DNA of 16,992 nt from Undivivens sp041654215 (lineage in GTDB: Bacteria; Omnitrophota; Gorgyraeia; Gygaellales; Profunditerraquicolaceae). The first letter of the stretch is position 1. Each line of letters starts with the position of its first letter. The stretch lies in NCBI GenBank assembly GCA_041654215.1, contig JBAZDY010000029.1, forward strand, positions 1 to 16,992, written 5' to 3'. The notes under the pieces are model-generated. The model was not told where the DNA came from. It searched no databases and worked only from the letters and a program-made list of their open reading frames with translations. Shown here piece after piece: positions 6,960 to 12,609 of the stretch. Position numbers and translations under genes: made by a program.

Positions 6960-7377
6960 AGCGATACATAGCCAGCTTCCCCGGCACGTCGCGCTTGACA
7001 TATTGCAGCTTGACAGCTCCGGCAGTCCCGAGCGCTTCGCCCGGGCGCTCGAATCATGGCTTCGCTTGCATGTCACGGTAATCGACGAATTCGAAGAAGT
7101 ATTGATTTCGCCGAAAATAATGATTTCGGAAATCTGGAAGCATGGGCGGACCGCGGGCGATTGCGACGATTTAGCGATGCTCGCCGCCGCTTTGCTTGCG
7201 AGCGCCGGCGCGGAAACGGCTTTCGTAGCTACAGGCGAATTACAGGACGGAAGCTTTTCCCATGTTTTCGCTGTGTATCGCTTTCCGAACCGGGAAGAGT
7301 GGAATCCGATTGATGTAACGGTGCCTATTCCGCGAAAGCTTGAAGGGAATTATTTATTTGAAGAAATAAAATCTTGA
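6877..7377 (+). CDS. Transglutaminase-like cysteine protease/transferase-fold protein
   Basis: 166 residues. The core has the transglutaminase-like signature: GDCDDLAMLAAALLASAG with Cys96, then SHVFAVY with His129, then NPIDVTV with Asp146, giving an ordered Cys-His-Asp triad. The N-terminus GRLGAKQTLMEMKRLT matches a motif I associate with related phage proteins (G..G...TL..M..L). This supports the ATG at 6877, which has AAGAGG six bases upstream, even though that creates an 83-base overlap with the previous gene. ATGs at 6934 and 6940 would remove the motif. Viral members of this fold may act as proteases in assembly, as peptide or peptidoglycan hydrolases, or as crosslinking enzymes. The sequence does not separate these. 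Confidence 0.88.
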   Translation: MEMRKSSLLPGRLGAKQTLMEMKRLTIEAIHSQLPRHVALDILQLDSSGSPERFARALESWLRLHVTVIDEFEEVLISPKIMISEIWKHGRTAGDCDDLAMLAAALLASAGAETAFVATGELQDGSFSHVFAVYRFPNREEWNPIDVTVPIPRKLEGNYLFEEIKS

Positions 7378-7387
7378 AAGGGGCCTT

Positions 7388-7702
7388 ATGTTTTTTCTAT
7401 TCAAACCGTTCGCCTGGATCGGCAAAGGCGTCTATCACGTCTTCGCCGGCGGCGTTTCAAAAGGGGTGTCAGCTATGAAGAGTTATTTGATTGCAAAGCT
7501 TGTCGGCGTTTTGCTCGGCATGTTTTCGCCCGAGCTGCTCAAAAAGTTCATCGATATGTTTCTGGATTTTGTGGAAAATTTCGTGCTCGGGACGAAAAGC
7601 GAATTAGACGATGCGCTTGTTCTTCCGATCTGCGATATGATTCGAAAGACTCTTGACATACCGGACGACGACGCGCCGGCGCAAACTAAAAAGCCGATAT
7701 GA
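7388..7702 (+). CDS. Hydrophobic membrane-associated protein
   Basis: 104 residues. Two hydrophobic stretches lie in the first 60 residues (MFFLFKPFAWIGKGVYHVFA and about 32-46, SYLIAKLVGVLLGMF), followed by an amphipathic segment KKFIDMFLDFVENFV. The C-terminal part (KSELDDALVLPICDMIRK, then LDIPDDD) is soluble and acidic. The start has AAAGGGG upstream, 10 bases after the previous stop; an internal ATG at about 7475 is weaker. It probably associates with the host or virion membrane. No family is recognised. Confidence 0.75.
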   Translation: MFFLFKPFAWIGKGVYHVFAGGVSKGVSAMKSYLIAKLVGVLLGMFSPELLKKFIDMFLDFVENFVLGTKSELDDALVLPICDMIRKTLDIPDDDAPAQTKKPI

Positions 7703-7962
7703 AAACAGTCTGCAATGGCGGACTATTAAACCGATTGTGGGACGAAATGAACAAGCGGCCGGCGAAGCGGGATTCTGCAGTGTGCGAGCTATGCGGCGCG
7801 AAGATGCGGCCGGACAAGGTCGAAATGTATGCGCATTTGCTTAGCTGTCATCCGGCGGAATTCATCGAATCGCCGGCCGTCCGCAATGCAATTTACTTGC
7901 TGCAGCAAGGAATAATGCGAGCGTGTGAAAATTGGGCGCGGGCCGTGAAAGGAACGAAATGA
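7699..7962 (+). CDS. Small C2H2-type zinc-finger-like protein
   Basis: 87 residues. One likely zinc site: CELCGAKMRPDKVEMYAHLL followed by SCHP, i.e. CxxC about 29-32 and His residues about 46 and 51, a spacing compatible with C2H2. The remainder is helical (AVRNAIYLLQQGIMRACENW). It starts in an ATGA overlap with the previous gene and ends in an ATGA overlap with the next, so the three genes are translationally coupled. It could be a virus-encoded transcription regulator acting before the late promoter at 8694, but this is inference from position. Confidence 0.78.
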   Translation: MKTVCNGGLLNRLWDEMNKRPAKRDSAVCELCGAKMRPDKVEMYAHLLSCHPAEFIESPAVRNAIYLLQQGIMRACENWARAVKGTK

Positions 7963-8714
7963 AAATTCCCGGTATTGCAAAGTGGGCGCGCCATGCTGGC
8001 GGGACGGCCGGCGGCGGAAAATACGGCTATACTTTTACCACAGGTCCGTGGCCGGCCCCGCAGTTTCACATTAGCCCATACACAAGCGAGCGCGGGCGCT
8101 TTATGGGCTATCTTCTTCAGATCACGCCTGGAAAATACGGCCTATGGGAACGGATAGGAACTTATAGAAGCCCGCAGGAAGCCGCGAAAATCGCAGCTAT
8201 ATATTGGGTGCAATCGGGCGGCCTGGAAAATCCATTGACGCGGCCGGAAACGCGCCTTGTCCGCGAAGAAGCGGCGCTTCATTCGACGCTAGGCCGGCGC
8301 TCGGGGCGGCCGCCTTCAGAGTCCGCCTACTATCGCGGAATGGGGGCCGGCATGAGCGATATAGCCGATGAATACGGGACGAATCCGCCGAATTGGGAAA
8401 GATGCGGCTATTGCTTGACGGACGTGCCGGCGCCGGCTTTTGCTCCCGGCCCCGAACATTTGCCTGGGTGCCCGCGATATCGCGCGCCGGAAAAGCGCCG
8501 GCGTAAAACAATCGGACGCAAGGCGGCAAGCAATCCGCCGTGCGTGAAAGTCTATGAGCGCATCGAGGAAATCGTAGCGCGCAAAGGCCCCGGCCATAGA
8601 TGCGACGCCGCCTGTCGCGCCGCCGGCCATATGTACCGGCACAAGTTTTCTCGCCGCCATAACGCCGGCGTCTTCGGGAATTCAGACGGAAGCTTGACAA
8701 TAAAAAGCGTTTAG
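7959..8714 (+). CDS. Protein with two Cys/His motifs of unknown function
   Basis: 251 residues from the ATG at 7959, which overlaps the previous stop and has AAAGGA upstream; an upstream in-frame ATG at 7932 lies inside the previous gene. The N-terminal 85 residues look like a folded beta-rich domain with many aromatic residues (YGYTFTTGPWPAPQFHISPY, LWERIGTYRSPQEAAKIAAI). A central motif, CGYC-x(n)-HLPGC (about 149-169), and a C-terminal motif, HRCDAACRAAGHMYRHKFS followed by GNSDGSL (about 213-246), could each bind zinc. An Arg/Lys-rich linker joins them. The late promoter lies inside the last codons of this gene. I recognise no enzyme. Confidence 0.78.
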   Translation: MKIPGIAKWARHAGGTAGGGKYGYTFTTGPWPAPQFHISPYTSERGRFMGYLLQITPGKYGLWERIGTYRSPQEAAKIAAIYWVQSGGLENPLTRPETRLVREEAALHSTLGRRSGRPPSESAYYRGMGAGMSDIADEYGTNPPNWERCGYCLTDVPAPAFAPGPEHLPGCPRYRAPEKRRRKTIGRKAASNPPCVKVYERIEEIVARKGPGHRCDAACRAAGHMYRHKFSRRHNAGVFGNSDGSLTIKSV

Positions 8715-8723
8715 GCTTATAGT
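8694..8723 (+). promoter_or_regulatory. Strong sigma70-type promoter for the late structural operon
   Basis: TTGACA (8694-8699), an 18-base spacer and TATAGT (8718-8723). The -35 box is a perfect consensus match and the -10 box matches five of six bases. Transcription would start near 8730, giving a leader of about 90 bases before the ATG at 8821. It is one of the two best promoters in the window and stands ahead of the capsid and lysis genes. Confidence 0.78.
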
Positions 8724-8741
8724 TTAATTCACATTTCAAAA

Positions 8742-8807
8742 AAGGCGGGCCGCCGGAAGGGAAATTTGGGACGGCCCGCCTTCATTTCCCCGCCGGCGGC
8801 CTTCCGG
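8742..8807 (+). promoter_or_regulatory. Structured 5' leader with mutually exclusive hairpins
   Basis: AAGGCGGGCCG (8742-8752) pairs perfectly with CGGCCCGCCTT (8772-8782). Two alternative perfect stems compete for the same bases: GGCCGCCGG (8748-8756) with CCGGCGGCC (8793-8801), and CCGGAAGG (8753-8760) with CCTTCCGG (8800-8807). The last two end just before the presumed ribosome-binding bases GGAAA (8812-8816). This may be a regulatory leader or an mRNA-stabilising 5' hairpin. No U-run follows on this strand, so simple termination is unlikely; read leftward, the first stem is followed by a T-run. Confidence 0.6.
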
Positions 8808-8820
8808 AAACGGAAAGCCG

Positions 8821-9399
8821 ATGCAAAGCCTTTCACTCGCCGACTACGAAGCGAATTATTTTGTCCCCGACAATTACGATTATTCCGCTTTAATGGCCGA
8901 TTACGGTTTCGAGCATGTTTTGGCGAACGCTTACCATACGCTCGCAACCCTTCGCCTTGCGGTGGCGGAAGGGCGCAATACGGCCGAAAACGCCGATTTT
9001 CAATTCGTCGCGCATTTACAGCCGGTTTTCGAGCGCTTCGGCGTATCGATGGAAAATTCTTTCGCCGGCGCTTCCGCCGGCACCGAATACGAAGCGGCCA
9101 AAGAAGCGGCCGCGCGCGAAAACGAAATCGTCTATACGATTCCGCAATTGGTCCGGACGGCCGGCGAAGCGCAGAATGCGCCGCTTGGCGCAATCGAATC
9201 GACGATTGCAAAAGCGCAGGAAATAGCATCGACTACCGGGGCCGGCGCAATCGAGGCGATTAAACAGGCGAGCGCAGAATTATTCCCCGAAGGCGGCCTT
9301 TCGCTTTCCGGAATAGGCGGCGGAAGCCTTCTATTATGGGGCGGCCTGGGTTTGCTCGCATTTCTCATTTTCAGGAAACGAGGCCAAAATGTACGGTAG
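8821..9399 (+). CDS. C-tail-anchored membrane protein, first gene of the late operon
   Basis: 192 residues. The N-terminal 110 are soluble, with many acidic and aromatic residues (LADYEANYFVPDNYDYSALM) and helices. A Glu/Ala-rich helical region (KEAAARENEIVY to KQASAELFPEGG) leads to one membrane segment (about 168-184, GSLLLWGGLGLLAFLIF) and a basic tail, RKRGQNVR. There is no signal peptide. Layout and tail charge match the products at 4187, 4846 and 9389, suggesting a set of related virion membrane proteins. The ribosome-binding site is weak (GGAAA at 8812-8816), which fits control by the structured leader. The stop overlaps the next start by 11 bases. Confidence 0.85.
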   Translation: MQSLSLADYEANYFVPDNYDYSALMADYGFEHVLANAYHTLATLRLAVAEGRNTAENADFQFVAHLQPVFERFGVSMENSFAGASAGTEYEAAKEAAARENEIVYTIPQLVRTAGEAQNAPLGAIESTIAKAQEIASTTGAGAIEAIKQASAELFPEGGLSLSGIGGGSLLLWGGLGLLAFLIFRKRGQNVR

Positions 9400-9706
9400 C
9401 GCCTGGACCGACGTGCAAAGTTTTCTGTCAAAATTCGGCGTGACCGGCGCGAGCGTAACCGCGACGGCTCAGGCCTTTGCGGCCCCGACGCTCGCCAATA
9501 TTAAAAAGGTCGAAGCGGCCTTTGCAAGCGAAGGAACCGCGCCGCCGCCTGAAATGATGGATCTTTTATATCAGCGCTATTATGATTCGCTTTATTCGAA
9601 TCCGTTTTATTCAATATCTTCGGGCCTGAAAGCGGCGCTTCCCTGGGTTTTGGGCGGCGGGCTTTTATTGTTTGCAATATCCTATACTCGGAAGGGGGCG
9701 CGATGA
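9389..9706 (+). CDS. Small C-tail-anchored membrane protein
   Basis: 105 residues. The N-terminal 75 are soluble and Ala/Thr-rich (AWTDVQSFLSKFGVTGASVT), followed by an aromatic stretch (YQRYYDSLYSNPFYS). The C-terminal membrane segment (about 84-99, LPWVLGGGLLLFAIS) ends in YTRKGAR. The gene begins inside the last codons of its neighbour and ends in an ATGA overlap with the next, so all three should be made together. A virion membrane role is inferred from the shared plan and the late operon. Confidence 0.83.
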   Translation: MYGSAWTDVQSFLSKFGVTGASVTATAQAFAAPTLANIKKVEAAFASEGTAPPPEMMDLLYQRYYDSLYSNPFYSISSGLKAALPWVLGGGLLLFAISYTRKGAR

Positions 9707-10458
9707 CAAGGCTTTGGAAGGATTTCGACGGCGAGCCTTATCTAATAAACCCTCATTTGATTTCATTGAATCCGCGCCGCAAGGCGTCAAAAAGGAGAGT
9801 AAAAATTATGGCTCGAAGACGAAACAGGAAAGGGCAGTTTGTATCCAAGCGCGCGTCCGCGCCCCGCAAACGGCGCGCTTCGCGCCGGCGCTCATTCGCC
9901 GCGCTTGCGCCCCGCCGGCGGACTTACAGGCGGCGAGCGCCCCGCAAAAATGTTTATTTCGGCAATCCGCGCCGGCGCTCATACAGGCGAGCGCGCCGGA
10001 ATCCCCCGCTTTTCGGCGGCAATAGAATTCTCGGCATGAGCGTGAATGAAATTCTTTACGCCGGGGCCGGCTTCATTGCGCCGCCCGCGCTGGAAGGCCT
10101 TGCAAAGGGCTTTTTGCCGGCTTCCATCACCGGCACCGAAATAGGCAAGTGGGCCGTCAAGGCCGCGTCTGTCGCCGGCGTTTCGTTTCTTGGCGGAAAA
10201 TTTTTAGGCCGCGACGCCGGGAAATACCTTGCAATCGGCGGCGTGACCTATTTGCTCGCTTCGGCCGTCGTTGAATTCGTGCCGACGCTTTTCAGCGGCT
10301 TTTCCGGCTATATTCCCGGCGGCCGCGTCGTATCGCAAGGCCCCCGCCCCGTTTTGGCCGGACAGCCCTTCTTAGGGCGATACATCGGCGGCAATGGCGG
10401 CGGAAGCATGGCGCTCGCTCACGTTCCGAGCCGCGTCGACCCTAATTCGAGGTTTTAA
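9703..10458 (+). CDS. Arginine-rich membrane protein, candidate genome-condensing virion protein
   Basis: 251 residues from 9703, or 216 from a second start at 9808. Numbered from 9808, residues 1-66 are extremely basic (runs such as ARRRNRKGQF and repeated NPRRR elements). Hydrophobic segments follow at about 79-98, 114-133 and 141-163, then a Gly/Pro-rich tail. A basic domain fused to membrane helices suits a protein tying DNA to an internal membrane. Both starts have ribosome-binding sites: GGAAGGGGG before 9703, which overlaps the previous stop as ATGA, and AAGGAG before 9808. The extension LWKDFDGEPYLINPHLISLN may be a real extra domain or a separately started isoform. Confidence 0.82.
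   Translation: MTRLWKDFDGEPYLINPHLISLNPRRKASKRRVKIMARRRNRKGQFVSKRASAPRKRRASRRRSFAALAPRRRTYRRRAPRKNVYFGNPRRRSYRRARRNPPLFGGNRILGMSVNEILYAGAGFIAPPALEGLAKGFLPASITGTEIGKWAVKAASVAGVSFLGGKFLGRDAGKYLAIGGVTYLLASAVVEFVPTLFSGFSGYIPGGRVVSQGPRPVLAGQPFLGRYIGGNGGGSMALAHVPSRVDPNSRF
9791..9810 (+). promoter_or_regulatory. Internal ribosome-binding site and second start in the arginine-rich gene
   Basis: AAGGAG followed about 10 bases later by ATG (9808-9810), in frame inside the 9703-10458 gene. The match is as strong as those of real gene starts in this window, so a shorter product beginning MARRRNRK is likely made, alone or beside the long form. Confidence 0.55.
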
Positions 10459-10488
10459 GGTTTCGGTTCGCAGTTAACTTTGTAAACA

Positions 10489-10512
10489 TTTTTTTTTCAG
10501 GAGTGAAATATC
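10489..10512 (+). promoter_or_regulatory. U-rich leader and ribosome-binding site of the candidate capsid gene
   Basis: Nine T's (10489-10497) then CAGGAG, a strong Shine-Dalgarno site about 9 bases before the ATG at 10513. It shares TTTTTTTCAG with the leader at 5132-5141. No clear -35 box is visible in the 54-base gap, so expression probably relies on the 8694 promoter plus efficient translation. Confidence 0.5.
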
Positions 10513-11148
10513 ATGGATCTTAGTTCTTTTGGGATAAACTACGGGCCGGAATTCCAGCGGTATAACAGCCAGTATGGAAACGCGCTCGAAAAAATCGGCT
10601 GGACATGGTATGACACCGTGCCTTATGTCAGCGCCGCGACAAACGCACTGCGCGCTTTTGGCGCTATCCGCGCGACTCTTAACTTGGGAAATATGGAAAT
10701 CGCCGGCCAATTGGCGAGTCCGAAGGCGTTTTTTGTCCGCGCCATTCGCGTAAAGATGCTCGGCGATCCCTTTGTGACAACGGCGGCCGCCGATGGCAAC
10801 CCTCAAACCGGTTCGGTAGACGATGCCGCGCTGTTGCTTGAAACCGGCGTTCTGCAGTTCACAATCGGACAAAAGAATTACGGGCAATGGCCGCTTTGGA
10901 TGCTTCCGGCGGGCGGCGGGATAAAACCCTTCTTCCAAACCGGCGATATCGATGTAGTGGTGCAGTACGCAAACAACGGCGTCGAAGATCCGCGCGCGGT
11001 CTATTCTCTCAGCGTTCCGGTTTTCATCGGCCCCCAAATGAATTTCGCTATCGATCTTCTTTGGCCGGCCGGCCCTGTTACGCTCGATCAGGGCAACATC
11101 AACATTTGGGTTGGACTTGACGGCGATTTGCTTCGCCCGGTGCAATAG
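10513..11148 (+). CDS. Candidate major capsid protein (single jelly-roll-like)
   Basis: 211 residues, predicted mostly beta. After an N-terminal aromatic-rich arm (FGINYGPEFQRYNSQYG) come strands including FFVRAIRVKML, VLQFTIGQKNYGQWPLWML, DIDVVVQYANN, YSLSVPVFIGPQMNFAI and INIWVGLDGDLLRP, separated by Gly/Pro/Asp turns. There is no membrane segment, no signal and almost no Cys. The size fits a single jelly-roll capsid subunit and is too small for a double jelly-roll protein. Of the beta proteins here it has the strongest leader (U-rich tract plus CAGGAG), and a terminator-like hairpin follows it, as expected for an abundant virion protein. No capsid family is recognised directly, so this call rests on pattern, leader and position. 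Confidence 0.65.
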   Translation: MDLSSFGINYGPEFQRYNSQYGNALEKIGWTWYDTVPYVSAATNALRAFGAIRATLNLGNMEIAGQLASPKAFFVRAIRVKMLGDPFVTTAAADGNPQTGSVDDAALLLETGVLQFTIGQKNYGQWPLWMLPAGGGIKPFFQTGDIDVVVQYANNGVEDPRAVYSLSVPVFIGPQMNFAIDLLWPAGPVTLDQGNINIWVGLDGDLLRPVQ

Positions 11149-11150
11149 AA

Positions 11151-11220
11151 TTTTTATGGCCGCTTAGGCCAATAAAAAAGCGGGCGCGGCGCGTTTCCTA
11201 TCCGGTTTCCGGCCGCGCCC
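11151..11220 (+). terminator. Two consecutive hairpins, terminator-like, between the two candidate capsid genes
   Basis: The first hairpin (11151-11178) has a TTTTTAT arm, GGCC/GGCC stem ends and an AATAAAAA arm, the form of a bidirectional terminator. The second pairs GGGCGCGGC (11182-11190) with GCCGCGCCC (11212-11220) across 21 bases. They may terminate part of the transcripts, protect the 3' end of the upstream message, or set the expression ratio of the two products. Confidence 0.55.
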
Positions 11221-11256
11221 TTGCTTCCAATTTTGTTTTAGCGGGAGAAAATTATC

Positions 11257-11700
11257 ATGTTAATGGATGATCTTATCGCATCCTCGCGCGCCGGCGAAAT
11301 CGAGTTAGACCCTTTTTTCTACGAGGCGATTTTCCCAATCGGTCTTTTCATTCCAGGCGCAAACGTCCCGATTAATATTCCTATCGACAACGACGCCGAT
11401 TTTGTCATTCGATACGGAAATATGGCGGCCTATTCCGCGCCGGGGACGCCGGTAGTCAACCCCGATTACGCTGTTGTAATGACGGACAGCTCTTCGGGGC
11501 GCAATCTGCAAAATCAGCCGATCCACACAAATACGATTTTCGGGACGGCGCAATTGCCTTTCATTTGGCCGGAACCAAAGATTTTGAAGGGCGGCGGGAA
11601 TTTCACCGTTACGCTGATAAACAATGATGTTGCGGCCGCGCTTGTCAGCGTCGTACTTTGCGGCTTCAAAGTCTTCAAAGTCCGAAGATATGAGAGGTAG
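11257..11700 (+). CDS. Second candidate capsid protein (beta-sandwich)
   Basis: 147 residues, predicted beta-rich: FYEAIFPIGLFIPGANVPIN, DADFVIRYGNMA, a disordered Ser/Asn loop, AQLPFIWPEPKIL, FTVTLINNDVAAALVSVVL and FKVFKVRRY. Alternating strands with Pro/Gly/Asp turns and a long final hairpin fit a single jelly-roll. Together with the 211-residue product upstream this resembles the two-capsid-protein plan of viruses such as P23-77 and SH1 (established for those viruses; the relationship here is inference). GGGAG lies about 9 bases before the ATG. Alternatively it is a minor capsid or spike-base protein. Confidence 0.6.
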   Translation: MLMDDLIASSRAGEIELDPFFYEAIFPIGLFIPGANVPINIPIDNDADFVIRYGNMAAYSAPGTPVVNPDYAVVMTDSSSGRNLQNQPIHTNTIFGTAQLPFIWPEPKILKGGGNFTVTLINNDVAAALVSVVLCGFKVFKVRRYER

Positions 11701-11702
11701 CG

Positions 11703-12191
11703 ATGCGCCAAGCCCCGCCCGATATCGATAGAAGGGCGCGCCGGCCGGCGAGCGCGCCCCGCGAATTTTATCAACGGCCGCATTGCTACTCAATAGCCTT
11801 GCCGGCCTTCGCCGTTTCGAACATGCCGACGTGCATTAGCCTTAATAAAGCGCGTCAGCCGGCCATAACGCTTTTCATTCAAGCCGATTTGGCGAACGGG
11901 ACAAATGTATCGGTAGGCGACGCCGGCACAAGCTTGATAAACGGGATTGAACTCGACCCCGGCAAAGCGGTGCTTTTTTCAACGGCCGATCAGAATATCC
12001 TTGACGGCGGCGGATTGCAGCAAATGAGCTACCATGAGGCGATGCAATACCAGCGCGATATGGCGATAAGCCCTGGCATGGGCCTGATCGATCCGCCGGA
12101 AGTGGTTTTAGACATTGCGGATTTTTACGCGGCGACGGCGGGCCTGGGGTGCCGGTTGCGCATCTTTTGGACTCGAACAACGAGGGCATAA
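11703..12191 (+). CDS. Small beta protein with NVxVG/LxPG signature, probable virion protein
   Basis: 162 residues from the ATG at 11703, supported by GAGAGG upstream and 2-base spacing after the previous gene. The core reads ITLFIQADLANGTNVSVG, then GIELDPGKAVLFS, an N-x(I/V)x(I/V)G plus LxPG pattern common in small phage capsid-decoration and tail beta-sandwiches. The next gene has the same pattern. The first 40 residues (Arg/Pro/Ala-rich) look atypical and their DNA contains the strong hairpin at 11734-11759, so translation may really start at 11824 (MPTCISLN). The C-terminus is helical then beta. A virion surface or capsid-associated role is inferred. Confidence 0.68.
   Translation: MRQAPPDIDRRARRPASAPREFYQRPHCYSIALPAFAVSNMPTCISLNKARQPAITLFIQADLANGTNVSVGDAGTSLINGIELDPGKAVLFSTADQNILDGGGLQQMSYHEAMQYQRDMAISPGMGLIDPPEVVLDIADFYAATAGLGCRLRIFWTRTTRA
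11734..11759 (+). repeat. Strong GC hairpin at the start of the 11703 gene
   Basis: GGGCGCGC (11734-11741) pairs with GCGCGCCC (11752-11759) across a 10-base loop, followed by CGCGAATTTTAT. It is terminator-like and sits right after the second candidate capsid gene, so it could be a transcription attenuator. If so, the 11703 reading frame may begin further downstream. Confidence 0.5.
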
Positions 12192-12601
12192 TGAAAGTAC
12201 AAACGGCGGGCAGTTCAAAGGCCGATATTACTCTTTTTCCTACCGTGCTATCAATCGATCAGCACATGCTGATGTTGATTGCATCGATGCGCTACAATGT
12301 TCCGGCGCTCGAACAAAATTTCACAATAGGCCTCGCCCTTGTCCCGGTTTTGAACTTTGCGGCCGGCACATTGGACCCATTGCGGAAATACCTTGTCACG
12401 CTTCGGAATTCGTCGCCGGCCGCGCAAAATATCCGGATCGGCGGCGCGCCGAATTTCGGCGGCGGCGTCGAAGCCGGCCAACTTCTCGCGCCGGGGAATA
12501 CGATAGTTTTTGATGGCATGTGCGTACAATTAAATGCTATCGCGGACGCCGCGAACGCTCTTTTATCCGTACTCTGCTACGCTACAGCACAGCTTGTTTA
12601 G
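12191..12601 (+). CDS. Small beta protein related to its upstream neighbour
   Basis: 136 residues from the ATG at 12191, which shares a base with the previous stop (TAATG). Strands include ITLFPTVLSIDQHMLMLIA, FTIGLALVPVLNF, YLVTLRNSSPAAQNIRIGG and GQLLAPGNTIVFDG. The NIRIG...LLAPGNTIVF segment aligns with NVSVG...ELDPGKAVLF in the previous protein, so the two are probably an ancient tandem duplication. No membrane segment or enzymatic motif is seen. It likely forms part of the shell or vertex; which part cannot be told from sequence. Confidence 0.72.
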   Translation: MKVQTAGSSKADITLFPTVLSIDQHMLMLIASMRYNVPALEQNFTIGLALVPVLNFAAGTLDPLRKYLVTLRNSSPAAQNIRIGGAPNFGGGVEAGQLLAPGNTIVFDGMCVQLNAIADAANALLSVLCYATAQLV

Positions 12602-12609
12602 GCGGCCTC

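Noticed and set aside
6995..7660. TTGACA strings inside genes as internal promoters
   Set aside because: No -10 box lies at 16-19 bases; the strings come from the common codon pair Leu-Asp/Thr.
8742..8782. Hairpin as a rightward intrinsic terminator
   Set aside because: No U-run follows on the plus strand, and it lies just after a strong promoter. A leader function fits better.
8197..9229. Two minus-strand and one plus-strand open frames, all arginine-rich
   Set aside because: They shadow the 7959 and 8821 genes. Their extreme Arg content is typical of out-of-frame reading of GC-rich coding DNA.
10474..11145. Long open frame on the minus strand (223 codons) opposite the candidate capsid gene
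   Set aside because: It lies entirely antisense to a gene with a strong ribosome-binding site and has no good start signal. Codon bias of the plus-strand gene explains the lack of stops.
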